Shown piece after piece: positions 51,301 to 62,588 of a stretch of DNA of 64,000 nucleotides. The notes beneath the pieces are model-generated. The model was not told where the DNA came from. It did not search any database and saw only the letters and a list, made by a program, of their open reading frames with translations. The translations under genes were made by a program, and so were the position numbers. This DNA comes from Arthonia radiata. Taxonomy: Eukaryota; Ascomycota; Arthoniomycetes; Arthoniales; Arthoniaceae. Within the stretch, counting starts at the first letter, position 1, and every line of letters starts with the position of its first letter. The stretch is from contig PSQN01000012.1 in the NCBI GenBank assembly GCA_002989075.1, positions 1,810,480 to 1,874,479 on the forward strand, in the 5' to 3' direction.

Positions 51301-51737
51301 TGCCATTTTTACTAGCAGGCGATCTCTGGCCTTTGTTGAAATCCATGCGCTGAAGCTGGGCGATGTGCGGTATGTCACGTCCACCCAGCGGCGGAACATT
51401 TTGGTTTTGTTTGAAGTTTTGAGCGTTCGTGGCGGCTACGTGCTGGTTTGACGGAGGGCCGTCGTCCCATGGTGCTATTTCCGACCTTTGGGGCTGTGAT
51501 GGGAGAAACGATCCTGGCGATATTTGGCCGTCGTCGAGAGACCTGGAGATGTTATGTCAACGAAAGAAAAGAGTGGATGGGAGCAGGAGGGTTCAACGCG
51601 GGCACTCACCATTGGCGATCTCGAGGTTCTCGTCGCGGAGGTGTGGATGGTGGATGCGGTCCTTTGCCGGTGTCCTGCGATCGGGTGCTCTCGTTTGAAG
51701 TGTGGCGATTGCTGGCATAGGACACAGGAGCGGACAT
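45356..51737 (-). CDS. Adenylate cyclase (fungal, RA-LRR-PP2C-cyclase)
   Basis: The long exon 51,542-45,356 is joined to a short first exon 51,737-51,610 by a 67-bp intron (GTGAGT...CAG). The total is 2,104 residues starting MSAPVSYASNRHTSNESTRS. An ATG at 51,346 (MDFNKGQ) would drop 108 residues of sensible coding sequence (SEIAPWDDGPPSN, then PLGGRDIPHIAQLQ). Domains in order: disordered Ser-rich N-terminus (to about 590), Ras-association domain (about 595-680), more than 15 leucine-rich repeats (about 720-1,330) interrupted by a Ser-rich insert (about 1,080-1,175), a PP2C-like domain (about 1,390-1,675, FDGSTSAVGG), and a class III cyclase domain (about 1,727-1,900) with metal-binding VFTDIKNST and TEGDAFMVAFP. 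It makes cAMP for PKA signalling at the membrane, controlled by Ras and Galpha. Confidence 0.95.
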
Positions 51738-52645
51738 GGCGTAGAAAATAGTCGAACGTATACAAGCTGACGAGAAAGCAGGTCAGGAAGGCGGTCGTGG
51801 AAAGGCGATACTGGTCGCGCTCATGAGGACAATGGAGCGATGCGTCGCAGGCAAGGGTCGGATCTACGCGGAGGTGTGGGGCCCATGAGCGACGGGAAGG
51901 CCAGCTTGCAGTCGCTATAGTTTGTTTCCTCAGACGTGATGGGGTTAGGACTGGGCGGTGGCCGGGAATGTAATTATTGACGGTAATGCAGGCGTCGAAG
52001 AGGGGCGGCAATGCGCTAGGCGAGGTAGTAGCGAGATGCACGGAGAGAAAGCAGTGGCGGCCGGGGTCGTTTCAGATTACAGATAGTGTACAAGATAGAT
52101 GCGGAATAGATGAGTCTATTCAGACGGAAGGAAGAATACAACAATAGCGAGATGATCGGGTACGTAGAACTGACGCTGATCGGGCGAAGAGAGTTGACAG
52201 CTGCAGGCCTGTGATCGCTTCCAGAGCCTTGGCAACGTCGGCTCTCTTCCATCTAGATCTCTTTCACCCACATCTGTCATGCCACCTCTCCAAGCTTCCC
52301 CCTCACGAAGCCCACTTTGTGCTTCGCGAGTCAATGCTCGATTGCTCGATTGCCGTGGACCGAACCGATCACCACTTATGCATGGAAAGAGAATCTTGAT
52401 CCGCGGAGGCACGCGTTTGGAGAGCTGAAGAGCGCACTACGGAAGAGCGAAGAGCTGTGTGCAGCACTCCAGCGCAACTGCAACAGCCAAGAGGTAGTAA
52501 ATGAACAGAATATTCAAGCAGATTGGGAGCGTTCATGTTACTCATGTGAAGCGCGTGAGAAATCATAAGCGTACAGCACACCGGGGGTATCAAAGCCTCC
52601 AAGCCCACCATACAAAGTCACAACGCCGTCCATTCGATCTCCTTC
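51738..52645. other. 5' leader and promoter of adenylate cyclase
   Basis: An upstream ATG-containing frame in another register covers part of this stretch, which is common in long regulatory leaders. No separate gene is supported. The right end is the 3' side of the SPFH gene. Confidence 0.5.
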
Positions 52646-53772
52646 TCAGATGTTCTCAACCATGCGCGCGTCAGTGGCGGTGCGCATACCGCTTTCGCCG
52701 TAGCTGAAGTCGTGACCCTGGCTCTGAGCGCTTGGTCCCTCGCCCACGTCAGCCGCCATCTGCATCTGGTTTGTAATGCTTTGATTATTCGCTGGCAGGA
52801 AGATGACTTTGCTGTTCGCAGTCTTCGCCATTGCCTGCATCGCTTCGAGGTATCTGATCTGCATAGCAGGCGCGCTGCTTAAAATGTCGGCGGCCTGCCT
52901 CATCAACTTGGCAGATTCGACCTCAGCACGAGCGGCAATGACCTTGGCCTCACCAGTTCGCTTGCTCTGCGCGGCCATGGACAAGCTGTCTTGCAGCCCT
53001 TGGGAGAATATGATGTCCTTGACGAGCATGGACTCCACCTGCACACCCCAGCCAGCGGCTGTGTCTTCGATGATCTCGCGAATGGACCCGGCAATCTCTT
53101 CGCGGCGCTCAACAACGTCTTGCAGCACACGCGCTCCGATGACATGGCGGAGGGTGGTCTGTGTGCGCTCGATGAGTGCTTGGCGGATATTGGAGATGGC
53201 GAAGGCGGCGCGGTGAGGAGAGGTGATGTGATAGTAGATGACAGACGTGAGGCGAAGGGTAACATTGTCTTTGGTCATGCAGACCTGCTCTCCCACCTCT
53301 GGTTATGAGGTTAGCACTTCTTACACTTGGCTTGAATCATAGCCTGCGGTTACGTACCAACGATCTGAATCTTGACATCGACCTTGGTGAGGTTCTCACT
53401 CAAAGGGTTGATCTTGACCAGACCAGGATCGACGGCTCTGGCGAAGCGACCGAACTTGGTGATGAGCCCCACCGTGCCCTGTTCCACGGGCTTGTATGGA
53501 TTCGGGCAGATAATGCAACACGGGATAGCTCCAAGCGTTCCAATGCAGCTTCCCAGCGTATTGATCATAGACCCATACCAAGAATGCACCGCAACATCCT
53601 CAGTATCAGGCTTCAGCACCGACGCATACGACGGCTGCAGGTCCTCTCGTCTCGGAGGTTGGACCTTAACGAGCGGGGCATCGAGCCCGCCAGGGTTCTG
53701 CGCGCGCTGCTTGCCATTACCATTACCATTACCATTACCATTGGTGTCGGGGTAGGCTGGCTTGGTGTCCAT
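52646..53772 (-). CDS. Stomatin-like SPFH (band 7) protein
   Basis: Exons 53,772-53,358 and 53,298-52,646 (59-bp intron, GTACGT donor) give 355 residues. The frame extends to a TTG upstream, but the first ATG reads MDTKPAYPDTNGNGNG. A Cys-rich hydrophobic hairpin segment (SCIGTLGAIPCCIICPNPYK) precedes the SPFH domain, which contains EQGTVGLITKFGRF and, across the splice, EVGEQVCMTKDNVTLRL. A helical region (AAQSKRTGEAKVIAARAEVE) and a disordered tail follow. Such proteins form oligomeric scaffolds on the inner face of membranes, and the CC pairs are likely palmitoylation sites. The N-terminus holds an Asn-Gly run coded by a 6-bp microsatellite. Confidence 0.92.
53712..53740 (-). repeat. CCATTA hexanucleotide microsatellite in coding sequence
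   Basis: Nearly five uninterrupted CCATTA units encode the Asn-Gly dipeptide run near residue 12 of the SPFH protein. Changes in unit number keep the reading frame. Confidence 0.85.
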
Positions 53773-54622
53773 GATAGCTTGATGTGTGGCGATAGATATA
53801 GCTGGAAATGGCCAGGCAACGTATTCGTACTGAAATGTCAAAGGATACTGCGCACAACAAGAAGTCGACGAAAAGTTTTTATGCCAAAGAGATACAGATC
53901 AGCAAGTGGCGATGTTTGAAGGAAGAAGACGCCGAGCAGATGTTGACGCACACCACAGCTCCTCTAGCGCAGAATCTCCGCAACGCCAGGGAGGGCAGTG
54001 CCCCGCTAGCGACGGAAGGAGCGGCATCACTAGAGCACATTTGGTAATGAGTACGCAACGACTGCTCTGTCAGGCTTAGCCTGCTGTCCACGTGCTTCGA
54101 TATCGAACCTTGGCTTTGAGATTGCCGTTTACCTGGTCTTTCATTGGACGAACGCTGATCGAGTACCGAGATATCGAGGTCTCGAATAAGCGACCCAAAT
54201 GTCTTGCTGACGTCCCAGAAGAATTGCATTACGAGGCGCTACACTGGTGATAGCTGCGCTTGAGGCCTTGTGGTTGAGCTGATTCCCAGTTCGACAATGG
54301 AAGATTCGGTGCATGCACGCTGTCATCTGCCCCGCGCGAGGCACTGATGTAGCATTTCTTGTTCGCATGTGAACCCCACCCAGGCAGTGCAAGAGCTGTT
54401 CACGCAGGGCTCCGTGGTGTTTGGCTCGAAATACAGTAGATGTGTTCGGACGTTTGTTTTTCGCGAGGCCGCGGAGAAGTCTCACTTGTCTGTTCCTATT
54501 CTTGTGACAACCTGGAATGCAGCAAACCCGCCACGGCCCCTCAAAAGAATTTTGAAGCTGTTTCACAGCGCCCCATCGAATCTCATCCGCTTCCACCACC
54601 ATTCAGGCAGCTTGTCCTCCAT
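53773..54622. other. Promoter of the SPFH gene; 3' side of the CinA-like gene
   Basis: No gene is supported in this stretch. Confidence 0.5.
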
Positions 54623-55316
54623 TTACAGCTTGGCATCCCCCTTCACCACATCCCTCAACAACCTCAACGCCGCCTCCGCAAAAGCCACCATATTGTCCGT
54701 CCTGTCCCCCTTGCCCGTCTCGACCTCCCTCGTTACCGTCCCGCTCGGCGTACTCACCGCCAGCGCGACATAGCCCGGCTGTCTATTCTTACCCTCGCCG
54801 CTCGCTGTTGGGCCAGCAGTGCCACTCTCGGCGATCACGTACGTGGGGCCGTTGCCTTTCCCTAAGCTCTGCTCCGCTTGCGTGATATCGGCGCGTGTGT
54901 TCTCGGCGAGCTCTTTGACGATCGAGGGTGTGGGTCCGGCGTAGGATTGCATGTGTTGGGGTGTCCAGTTCGCGTAGGCGACGCGTGAGGGGAGGGTATA
55001 CAGCTAAGCTTAATTAGGGAATGGATGCTATGGTGGTTGTAAGTAGATTGCCTTACTGTCAAGCCGCCCTTGTAGTAGCCAGATGCGCCGGGCACTGTCA
55101 GCAAGGACGAGCTTATGAGACCGCCAGCGGCCTGCGCAAATCAGCTCTGAACAGCAAACGAGGCTCTGCCCATTGCAGGTCGGATTGAGTAAGTGCTTTC
55201 AGACGGACGACCATTCTTACCGTCTCAGCCACAGCTACAGATTCTTTCCTTTCCTTTAAGAGCGCCGTAACTTCTTTCAAGATCGGTTGTATGCTGGCTG
55301 GCGGGAACGTAGCCAT
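54623..55316 (-). CDS. CinA C-terminal-domain protein (PncC-like amidohydrolase fold)
   Basis: Exons 55,316-55,221, 55,131-55,057 and 55,003-54,623 (introns 89 and 53 bp) give 183 residues beginning MATFPPASIQPILKEVTALL. Family marks are VAVAETAAGGLISSSLL across the first splice, GASGYYKGGLTLYTLPSRV across the second, and VIAESGTAGPTASG. Bacterial relatives deamidate nicotinamide mononucleotide in NAD salvage; the activity of fungal versions is an inference. The frame stays open upstream to an ATG at 55,427 (MLTKIAPLKPSMCSVASRSS). That would add 37 residues resembling a mitochondrial presequence, so a longer, targeted form is possible. Confidence 0.88.
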
Positions 55317-55774
55317 GCTGAGATTCCGGGTCTGCTGCAAGTGCTTTTGGGTGCAGATTGAACTCGAGCTGGATCTAGAGGCGACAGAACACATAGATGG
55401 CTTCAGAGGAGCAATCTTTGTCAGCATCACCAATGTTCATACATCTGTGATGAAGCTAGATGCGATGACGAGGGAGCTCTGCACTCGTCGCAATTTCGTC
55501 CGAGCAATCAAGTCTTAGCTTGATGCTAGTGAGCAGGTATATGAGCAGTACTTTGTATGCTCAAAGTTCAAAAGATACAGCGGGTATTGCCTTCAGGCTT
55601 ATATTTTAGTAATGGCATCCAGCGGTTGAGAATGGTGCCCTAATGAGCCTCGCGGCGTGCCTTCCAGTGCGCTGCTGCATCCAAGCTCAAGACTCGGATA
55701 ATGCGACGAGCGACTGGGCATACACTTCTAGTGTGTTATGCGACCTTTGAAGTTCTCCAGAAGAGTAGGGGCGC
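55317..55774. other. Gap between CinA-like gene start and LSM12 gene end
   Basis: It holds the promoter of the CinA-like gene and possibly its 5' extension up to 55,427. Nothing else is recognised. Confidence 0.5.
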
Positions 55775-56673
55775 CTAACCTCCCTTTCGTGGCGGCTGCG
55801 GCGTTCCACTTCTCGGTGCAGTCGTCGAGCTTTTCGCCCACGAGTTCTCCACCAATTTCTTGACGCGCGCCAACCCAGCTTCATTGCCTTTTGGTGCCTG
55901 GCAGTTCTCAGGCTTGAAGGGAGGAGCAATCAGAACGTTCTCGTTCACGACCATCTTCTCACCAGCCCAACGGATCGGCAGCCTGTGGCCCCAAGTCAGT
56001 ATTAAGTTACGAGCACTCTCGGGATACTGTCCGCAGACATGACGCGAATAGAATCAGAACGTACATTCGTTCGATTGCTACGAATATCTCCTCGCCCTCG
56101 GGGGTGACGCCTTGTTTTCGACGCTGCTCTTTCTCCTTTTCTGCGGCGATTGCTTGTGCTTCCCTCTTCTCGGCGTCCTTGACGTCGATTGGTCCAATGC
56201 TGGGTATAGCATCTGCGAAAGACGTCGAGCCACTTGGATTACGCGACTCAACGTGGAAGTTGGCGATCCGTGTGGTATGGACCATGTGAAAGTCGGTTGG
56301 TTGACCGCCATGTGGGGAGGTGCCAATAACAACGATGTTGGTGACTCGATCGGCGGTGAAGAGGATTCCTTTGTACTGCTGGGAATGGGGAGACGCAGTA
56401 GTCAGGGTGACTCTAGTACGGCGGCTAGTCAGCACGAGCTGCAGATATTGAGTCCTCATCTGAGCGTGCGGTACGCAGGACTCGAGCCCAGCCTTGGTCG
56501 TGCGATGGGTCATATCTGCTTTTGCTGCGTTTCACTCACCGCGCACCAATCGCTTTCGCCAATGCCTGATCCACATCCGCAGGGCCTTGCGCTGTGGACG
56601 AAGTACCACCAGGAGTCTTGGGTGTCGCGACCTTGTTGCTGACGGATTGACGCTTGCTATCCGCAGAGGCCAT
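55775..56673 (-). CDS. LSM12 homologue
   Basis: Exons 56,673-56,540, 56,412-56,065 and 55,982-55,775 (introns 127 and 82 bp) give 229 residues. It starts MASADSKRQSVSNKVATPKT. An Sm-like domain begins across the first splice (ARVTLTTASPHSQQYKGILF, then TADRVTNIVVIGT). The C-terminal anticodon-binding-like domain runs across the second splice (ERMLPIRWAGEKMVVNENVL, then APPFKPENCQAPKG), followed by a short Pro/Ser tail. LSM12 proteins bind ribosome-associated factors such as Pbp1/ataxin-2 in yeast and act in mRNA metabolism. The domain order and motif KGILFTAD make the call secure; the fungal role is inferred from the family. Confidence 0.9.
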
Positions 56674-57259
56674 GCTGGCGCCGTAAAGGCTGCAATACAA
56701 ATGCTCGAGTCTCTTCCCCCAAGCTAATGTCGTTTCCTAAACTCCGATGCTCCTTAAACAAGCATTGACGCAAACTACGAGCCTCACGAGAGGTGAAGCA
56801 GGCAGGAGAAAAGGCGATAATGAACGACGAAGAAGAGGACGAGAGAAAACAAAGGTCTGTGCAATGAAGAAGGCCCAGCGTCACGGGCTGTTTGCTAGCA
56901 GAAGCAGTCACGAAAGGGACGAGCAATTGCTCCACACAACTTCTGGTTCCAGCTCGGCGCTAAAGCGGGCGCCAGGACCACTTCCGAGCGCTACCAACGC
57001 TCCCCTTGGCAGGGTTGGCCGAAAAGGTACACTGGGACGATGTGAGGAAGATTTGAGGATGGATTCTACATATACTGCTGTATGCCTAGACTTATAAATC
57101 GGATGTCAATCTTCTGGACTTGGGCTGACCCGCTACTCCTTTTTCTCTATCGTTCGGCGATAATGAAGATGACATATTGTGAGTCCGATATGTTTCAGAT
57201 CGACTTCGTTGACGAAATGGATGTTGTTCAACGACGGTGTTCAGTCATATGAACCAGGT
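56674..57259. other. Promoter of the LSM12 gene; 3' side of the RBM42-type gene
   Basis: Purine-rich on the plus strand around 56,800-56,900 (CT-rich in the direction of LSM12 transcription), as is common for fungal leaders. No gene is supported. Confidence 0.5.
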
Positions 57260-58213
57260 TCAGCCCAAGACACCAACTCCGCCCTTGTTTTTCTTCTGCT
57301 GCTTCTGCACCCCAGCATTGGTGCTCGCATGACCTCCTGCGGCCCCGCCCTTACCGCGTCGCTTGTGCTTATCAGGCGCGTTGACGGCCTTGATGTCTGT
57401 TCTTGATCGCTGCAGAGTTATTGGGTGACTGCCAATGTATTTTCCTTGCATTTCCTTTCCAGCACGTTGGAAATCCTCCGCGTTGCTGAAGCTAATGAAG
57501 CCAAAGCCCTTGCTCTTCGTCGTTCTCTTATCACGCAAAACCCGAGCTTTGACGACCGAGGGGTACTTCGAAAAGGCTTTGAGAAGCGAATCATCGCTCA
57601 CTTCGCCAGCCAAATTACCAACAAAAAAACGAGGATGCGTCGGATCCCATTCCAAAAGCGATTCGTCTTGCCAGCTTTCACCGCCACCGGACCGAATCAC
57701 CGTCTTCTTTTTTTCATTTGGGTTGTTCGACTGTTCTTGCTTCGGAGGCCCAGGTGCAGCACCTGCAGTGGTGCCACCAGCTGATTTCGCATTCGAATGC
57801 TCACTGGTTACTGCATATGTGCTCTGCCATTGTGCGATCGCAGCAGCCTCTTCACTATCGTACGCGCCTGCTCCTACTACCGTTGGCCCATCAGGGGCTT
57901 GCCCTGGTGGTGCGAATGGGTTTGTGATTTGCGGCGGAGTGGTAAGACTATAATCGTAGCCGTAGGATTGCGGTTGAGGATAGAATGACGGCTGGATGGG
58001 ATAGCTTGCTGGTGGCGCCGCATAGGCGGAGGGATACGCTGGCTGAGGACTGGGATGTGATTGAGGAGGTGCCGGATTGCCTACACTCCTCGGCTTGAAC
58101 GAGAAGGCTCTTGGATTGCCATTGCCGCTTGCAGGAGGCTTCTGAGGCAGCGATGGGTGAGTCTGGAAGGATGAAGATGTATTGGAGCTGCTCGACGGTC
58201 TTGGGGAGGCCAT
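57260..58213 (-). CDS. RBM42-type RNA-binding protein
   Basis: The single exon encodes 317 residues. A Pro/Ser/Tyr-rich disordered N-terminus (about 1-180) is followed by an RRM at about 195-275 with FFVGNLAGEVSDDSLLKAF and RNP1-like KSKGFGFISF. A Lys/Gly-rich tail (KHKRRGKGGAAGG) comes last. The signature EVSDDSLLKAFSKYPSVVKA, then RVLRDKRTTKSKG, is that of the RBM42 family, which joins the spliceosomal tri-snRNP and stress-related mRNA particles in other eukaryotes. It is divergent to the 6-phosphogluconate dehydrogenase gene across 614 bp. Confidence 0.92.
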   Translation of the reverse strand: MASPRPSSSSNTSSSFQTHPSLPQKPPASGNGNPRAFSFKPRSVGNPAPPQSHPSPQPAYPSAYAAPPASYPIQPSFYPQPQSYGYDYSLTTPPQITNPFAPPGQAPDGPTVVGAGAYDSEEAAAIAQWQSTYAVTSEHSNAKSAGGTTAGAAPGPPKQEQSNNPNEKKKTVIRSGGGESWQDESLLEWDPTHPRFFVGNLAGEVSDDSLLKAFSKYPSVVKARVLRDKRTTKSKGFGFISFSNAEDFQRAGKEMQGKYIGSHPITLQRSRTDIKAVNAPDKHKRRGKGGAAGGHASTNAGVQKQQKKNKGGVGVLG

Positions 58214-58827
58214 GGGAGGAAGAGCCCTTCACGTACCTAGACAAGCCCGTGAGACAACGCGTGAGGCTTGCTGCTGACTGCTGGAGCTTCGTAAGCACTA
58301 CGAGACCAAGGCGGATATCGCGGGAGAATGAAGGAGTTGTTGGCGTGAAGCATGTCAGAGTGTAACACAACAGTTGATCTTTTGAGATTTGAAACCGATA
58401 CTAATCGCTTAAGTGCTAGAACTAGTCTTATCTTAGCTTAGCGTGTTCTTCTCCGCTCTCTTCGGCGATGGCACAAGACACCATGAACAGCGACGCTTTG
58501 TCTCCAGAGGTTGAACGAGTTTCATTCCCTGTACTCAGCGGAGGGACATGCCATGCCTGAATACTCCACCGGTATTTCGTTTGCGCGCGTCGTTAGCGAG
58601 ATGGGAGCCGGGCCGAAGAGTTTGGAGAATGTTATGCAACACGGCGGTCCAACGTCATATCGGCAGCCCCACCAGCCCTTTACCCTCAGCAATTTTCTTT
58701 CGCTACCGTATGCTTATGAGTTCCTCCATCCACGCTGAATTCTGAACATCGCCGTCTCGGACCTATTACCTATTCTTCCATCCTTTGCTCCCTTTGATAG
58801 CCCTCGCAGAAGAGACTTGCCCTCACC
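58214..58827. promoter_or_regulatory. Divergent promoter of RBM42-type and GND genes
   Basis: 614 bp between two divergent ATGs. No TATA box is clear. No coding region is supported. Confidence 0.5.
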
Positions 58828-60497
58828 ATGGCGTCCCAAGAGGCTGTGTGAGTGCCCCGCATCTCCCGACGCTCCGACGTGCTGTAGAGACATTGCTGAT
58901 GGGTCACTTTAGTGGTGATTTTGGCCTGATCGGCCTAGCTGTCATGGGTATGAGATACAATGACATCGTGCCCTTCACGCGCCCTTGCAATACTGACAGT
59001 CGAATCCTCCTGTGCAGGTCAAAACCTAATCCTCAACGCCGCCGACCACGGCTTCAAGGTGGTCGCCTACAACCGAACAGTCGCCAAAGTCGACCGCTTC
59101 TTGGACAATGAGGCCAAGGGCAAGAATATTGTTGGTGCTCACAGCGCAGAAGAATTTATCAAGATGCTCAAAAAACCACGAAGGATGATGTTGCTTGTTC
59201 AAGCCGGTCCTGCTGTGGACGCCTTCATCGAGTCCCTACTACAAGCGGGCGCTGAGAAAGGCGATATTATCATCGATGGCGGCAACTCGCACTATCCGGA
59301 CACGAATCGACGCACAAAGTACCTCGCTGAGAAGGGCATCCGGTACATGGGCACTGGTGTGTCAGGAGGTGAAGAGGGCGCTCGTTATGGCCCCAGTATC
59401 ATGCCGGGTGGAAATGAGGAAGCATGGCCGTACGTCAAGGATGTTCTACAAAGCATCTCCGCGAAGTCAGACGGCGAGCCGTGTTGTCAGTGGGTCGGTG
59501 ATGAAGGCGCTGGTCACTACGTCAAGATGGTACACAACGGTATTGAATACGGTGACATGCAATTGATCTCCGAGGTACGTTGACTGCATCTCGCAGGCTC
59601 GATGTAAGTAGCTCACTCGTCAACCAGGCCTACGACATCATGAAGCGCGGCCTCGGCCTTAGCAACAAGGAAATGGGTGACGTCTTCGCAACATGGAACA
59701 AAGGCGTGCTCGACTCCTTCCTCATCGAAATCACTCGAGATATCATGTATTACAACGACGATGACGGCAAGCCTCTCCTCGAGAAGATTCTGGACTCCGC
59801 AGGTCAAAAGGGTACCGGCAAGTGGACTGCCATTAACGCACTCGACCTCGGCATGCCCGTCACTCTCATTGGCGAAGCTGTCTTCTCCCGCTGTCTCTCA
59901 TCCATCAAGTCTGAGCGCGTCAAGGCATCAAAAGTACTCAAGGGCCCAACTGGTCACTACACCGGCAACAAGCAAAAATTCATCGACAACCTCGAGCAAG
60001 CCCTCTACGCGTCGAAGATCATTTCATATGCTCAAGGTTTTATGCTGATGCAGGAGGCCGCGAAAGAGTACAGTTGGAAGCTAAACAAGCCGGACATTGC
60101 GCTCATGTGGCGTGGTGGCTGCATCATCCGATCGGTCTTCCTCAAGAACATTACAGGCGCGTACCGCAAAAATCCAGATCTAGAGAACCTGTTATACGAC
60201 GGCTTCTTCAACGAGGCCATCACGCATGCACAGGACGGCTGGCGCGCAACCGTGGCCGAGGCGACAAAGCTCGGTATCCCTACCCCAGCTTTCATGACGG
60301 CGCTGGCCTTCTACGACGGTCTGCGAAGTGAGAATCTGCCCGCGAACCTGCTGCAGGCTCAGCGAGATTACTTCGGCGCGCACACATTCAAGATCAAGCC
60401 CGAAGCCGCGAATGAGAAATATAAGGAGGGTGTGGACAATCACGTCAACTGGACCGGCAGGGGTGGCAACGTGTCAGCGTCGACGTATACGGCATAG
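58828..60497 (+). CDS. GND1: 6-phosphogluconate dehydrogenase, decarboxylating
   Basis: Exons 58,828-58,847, 58,913-58,947, 59,018-59,574 and 59,628-60,497 join to 493 residues (the family is usually about 490). The tiny first exon gives MASQEAV, and the second carries the Rossmann start GDFGLIGLAVMG, completed by QNLILNAADHGF after the third exon begins. Other marks are IIIDGGNSHYPDT, GTGVSGGEEGARYGPS, the catalytic-lysine motif HYVKMVHNGIEYGDMQLISE and, near the end, HVNWTGRGG. It makes ribulose 5-phosphate, CO2 and NADPH in the cytosolic oxidative pentose phosphate pathway. The introns are 65, 70 and 53 bp, crowded at the 5' end as is common in fungi. Confidence 0.96.
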
Positions 60498-61173
60498 CAG
60501 CCAACTGTCGTCGTCCATAGAGGAAGATTGTAGAGCACCATGCTGCCACGCTGAGTGGCAAGACGTGTGAGTGCGACGACTTTTGTATTTACTGCAGCAG
60601 AATGCATGATTGAACAGACGAAGGGGTTCAGGGTGCGGTCGAGTCTTCTCTCATTCTACTCTGTTACCCAATCTTGCTTCTCGAATTGTTACTACAGCTC
60701 ACAGCCTCTAGATCGTTGTACTGAAGATATTAGGCACATCTCATCATTCAGCGACCGCTGATGAGCACCTTAAAATACTGTTCAGAGCTGACTGCTGCGA
60801 CGGTGCGCTCTCATACTCAATCTGAGCTCTCGCTCAAGACCATGCTCCTGCTCGGCAGTAGCAAGAGCTGCGGTCCAGCCGGTCTCGGGTCAAGAGAGCG
60901 TCAAAGCACTTCACACCTTGCACTCCGCCGGCGTACTGCACGACCTCGAACCCAGGGCAAGACCCACTTACTGCCCTCATCTAGCACTTCTGCCCGAGAG
61001 CCTCCAGCTCGGTCTTCCTCAAATCTCGCACAGCCCTTTTACCTGATTGAAGCGAGGCATTGGAAACTCGAACATCCCCCTTAAGCTATTCTGACTTTGC
61101 TTCGTAGGAGCAAATACACAGTCCTCTTCTCTCTTTCGCAGATCCGTTGGTTATCTGCGCAAGGGACCTCAAT
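60498..61173. other. 3' side of the GND gene, no gene seen
   Basis: Only short overlapping frames on both strands; nothing recognised. Confidence 0.5.
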
Positions 61174-61870
61174 CATGTCTTCTCCCGACAGAGACTCAAA
61201 GGCCGCTCCCATCATGACAGTTGCATAGTTGTATCCTCTCCAGTCTCCACGCTCCCCTTACGGCCACTGCTTCTCAACAATGTGATTGCGGTGAACGCTC
61301 CTTGCTGCTTACTGACTTCAGCAAGCGACTAGAGTCCGCACGTTTAAGTTATCGCCTATACTTTTCGTATGTTGGTGTTCTGGTGGTCACGTTCGCGCAC
61401 CATCCTAAACATCACCTCGCCCGCATTCACGACCGAGCCAGAGCCGTGGCCTCGACACAACAGCACGACTACTCCCTTACTTGAACTCAAGCGAACGAAT
61501 CAACATTCCACGAAACAACAAGGCTCAGCACCTCGCCCCTGGTACATCAAACAGAAGCGAAGCGCACGGAGAGTCTGCAAGCTCGCCAAACGCGCAGCCC
61601 CTGCGCCTCGCCCTCCCGTCCCGCCCAAATCCAACCCGCCAAGACCTCCATCCTTATCATCAAACACCCCATACCGTAACTCCTTTCGCGACGACTACCC
61701 AACACAGTAACATCCTCGCATCACCCTCCCTCCCGCCTTCGCGCAAACATGCTCGGACGCAGAAACTCCGCCGCTCGGTGATCACTCTGACTTTAGGATG
61801 GGAAACGTGGTGCCTGCGGACTTCTATGGTTCGTTGTATGTTGCTCCGGTTTGCTTCGCTTTGGTGACTG
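61174..61870 (+). other. Possible spliced small gene, unresolved
   Basis: An ATG at 61,174 opens a short frame MSSPDRDSKAAPIMT. From about 61,480 two plus registers read as plausible Pro/Ser-rich protein at once: one as APGTSNRSEAHGESASSPNA, the other as YRNSFRDDYPTQ and, after a stop, DHSDFRMGNVVPADFYGSLY. The last piece looks like a real C-terminus, but I could not find a splice pattern that joins the parts. It could be an unrecognised multi-exon gene, a leader of the next gene, or chance in a GC-rich region. Confidence 0.25.
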
Positions 61871-62231
61871 CCTTCTGTGGGCGCGGATGTTCGTGCTTGT
61901 AATAATGTTGCCTGCGTAAGAGTAGTTGTAGGTATAAGTAGGTGGGTTGCGTAGGCAGATTTTCTTCCATGTTCATACGAGCCGTACAATAAGCTACTGC
62001 AGCAATACAACACGGTAGTACATCTCTTATCATATTTCTCCTCATCACAACACCACCACCTAGCACACCGCCACACCACCACCACCACACACCACACAAC
62101 CACAACCACCCTCAACCATCACACCACACACCACCACCCGCACCTCTTCCCACACCACCACCACCACCACCACCTCCAACCACCACCCCTCACCACACCA
62201 CATCCCACCACACCCCAACCCAACCCCAAAA
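61871..62231 (+). promoter_or_regulatory. Almost G-free A/C-rich leader of the 62,232 gene
   Basis: From about 62,043 to the ATG the plus strand is built almost only of C and A, with some T (CCACCA and CACACC words). I count about three G in some 188 bases. As a 5' leader it would be unstructured. It may also be a decayed trinucleotide microsatellite. Confidence 0.6.
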
Positions 62232-62588
62232 ATGGGTCTCCTAAAAACCTCCCTCCTCCTCGGCGGCAGCGCCTACGCCATAAACAGCTACAAAAAATCC
62301 CACAACGCCCGGAAAGAGCAGAAGCTGCAGCAAGAGGGGTATACGGGCCAGTTTATGTATCAGCCGCCGGGGTATGAACACCAAAACCAGCATATGAGCG
62401 GAGGCCATGGGCAGGGACAGCAGAGGCAGGGGCAGCATATGAGCGGTGGTGTAAATGCGGCGCATCAAGCTTGGTGTAATGGCGCGTGCGGGGGACGGTG
62501 TATGGGACAGATGAGCGACGTGCGCGGTGTGCGAGCGCAAAGTGGCGAGAGTGCTAGGTATTATGGGCAGGACGCGAAGGGGGTCTAA
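62232..62588 (+). CDS. Small Gly/Gln-rich protein with N-terminal hydrophobic helix
   Basis: The product is 118 residues. MGLLKTSLLLGGSAYAINSY is hydrophobic and is followed at once by basic residues (KKSHNARKEQK), which suits a short membrane anchor more than a cleaved signal. A His/Gln/Gly-rich part follows with QHMSGG twice. Near the C-terminus three cysteines are spaced CNGACGGRC. Similar small proteins are annotated as hypothetical in many filamentous ascomycetes (from memory, not checked). The ATG follows the A/C-rich leader directly. Function is unknown. Confidence 0.7.
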   Translation: MGLLKTSLLLGGSAYAINSYKKSHNARKEQKLQQEGYTGQFMYQPPGYEHQNQHMSGGHGQGQQRQGQHMSGGVNAAHQAWCNGACGGRCMGQMSDVRGVRAQSGESARYYGQDAKGV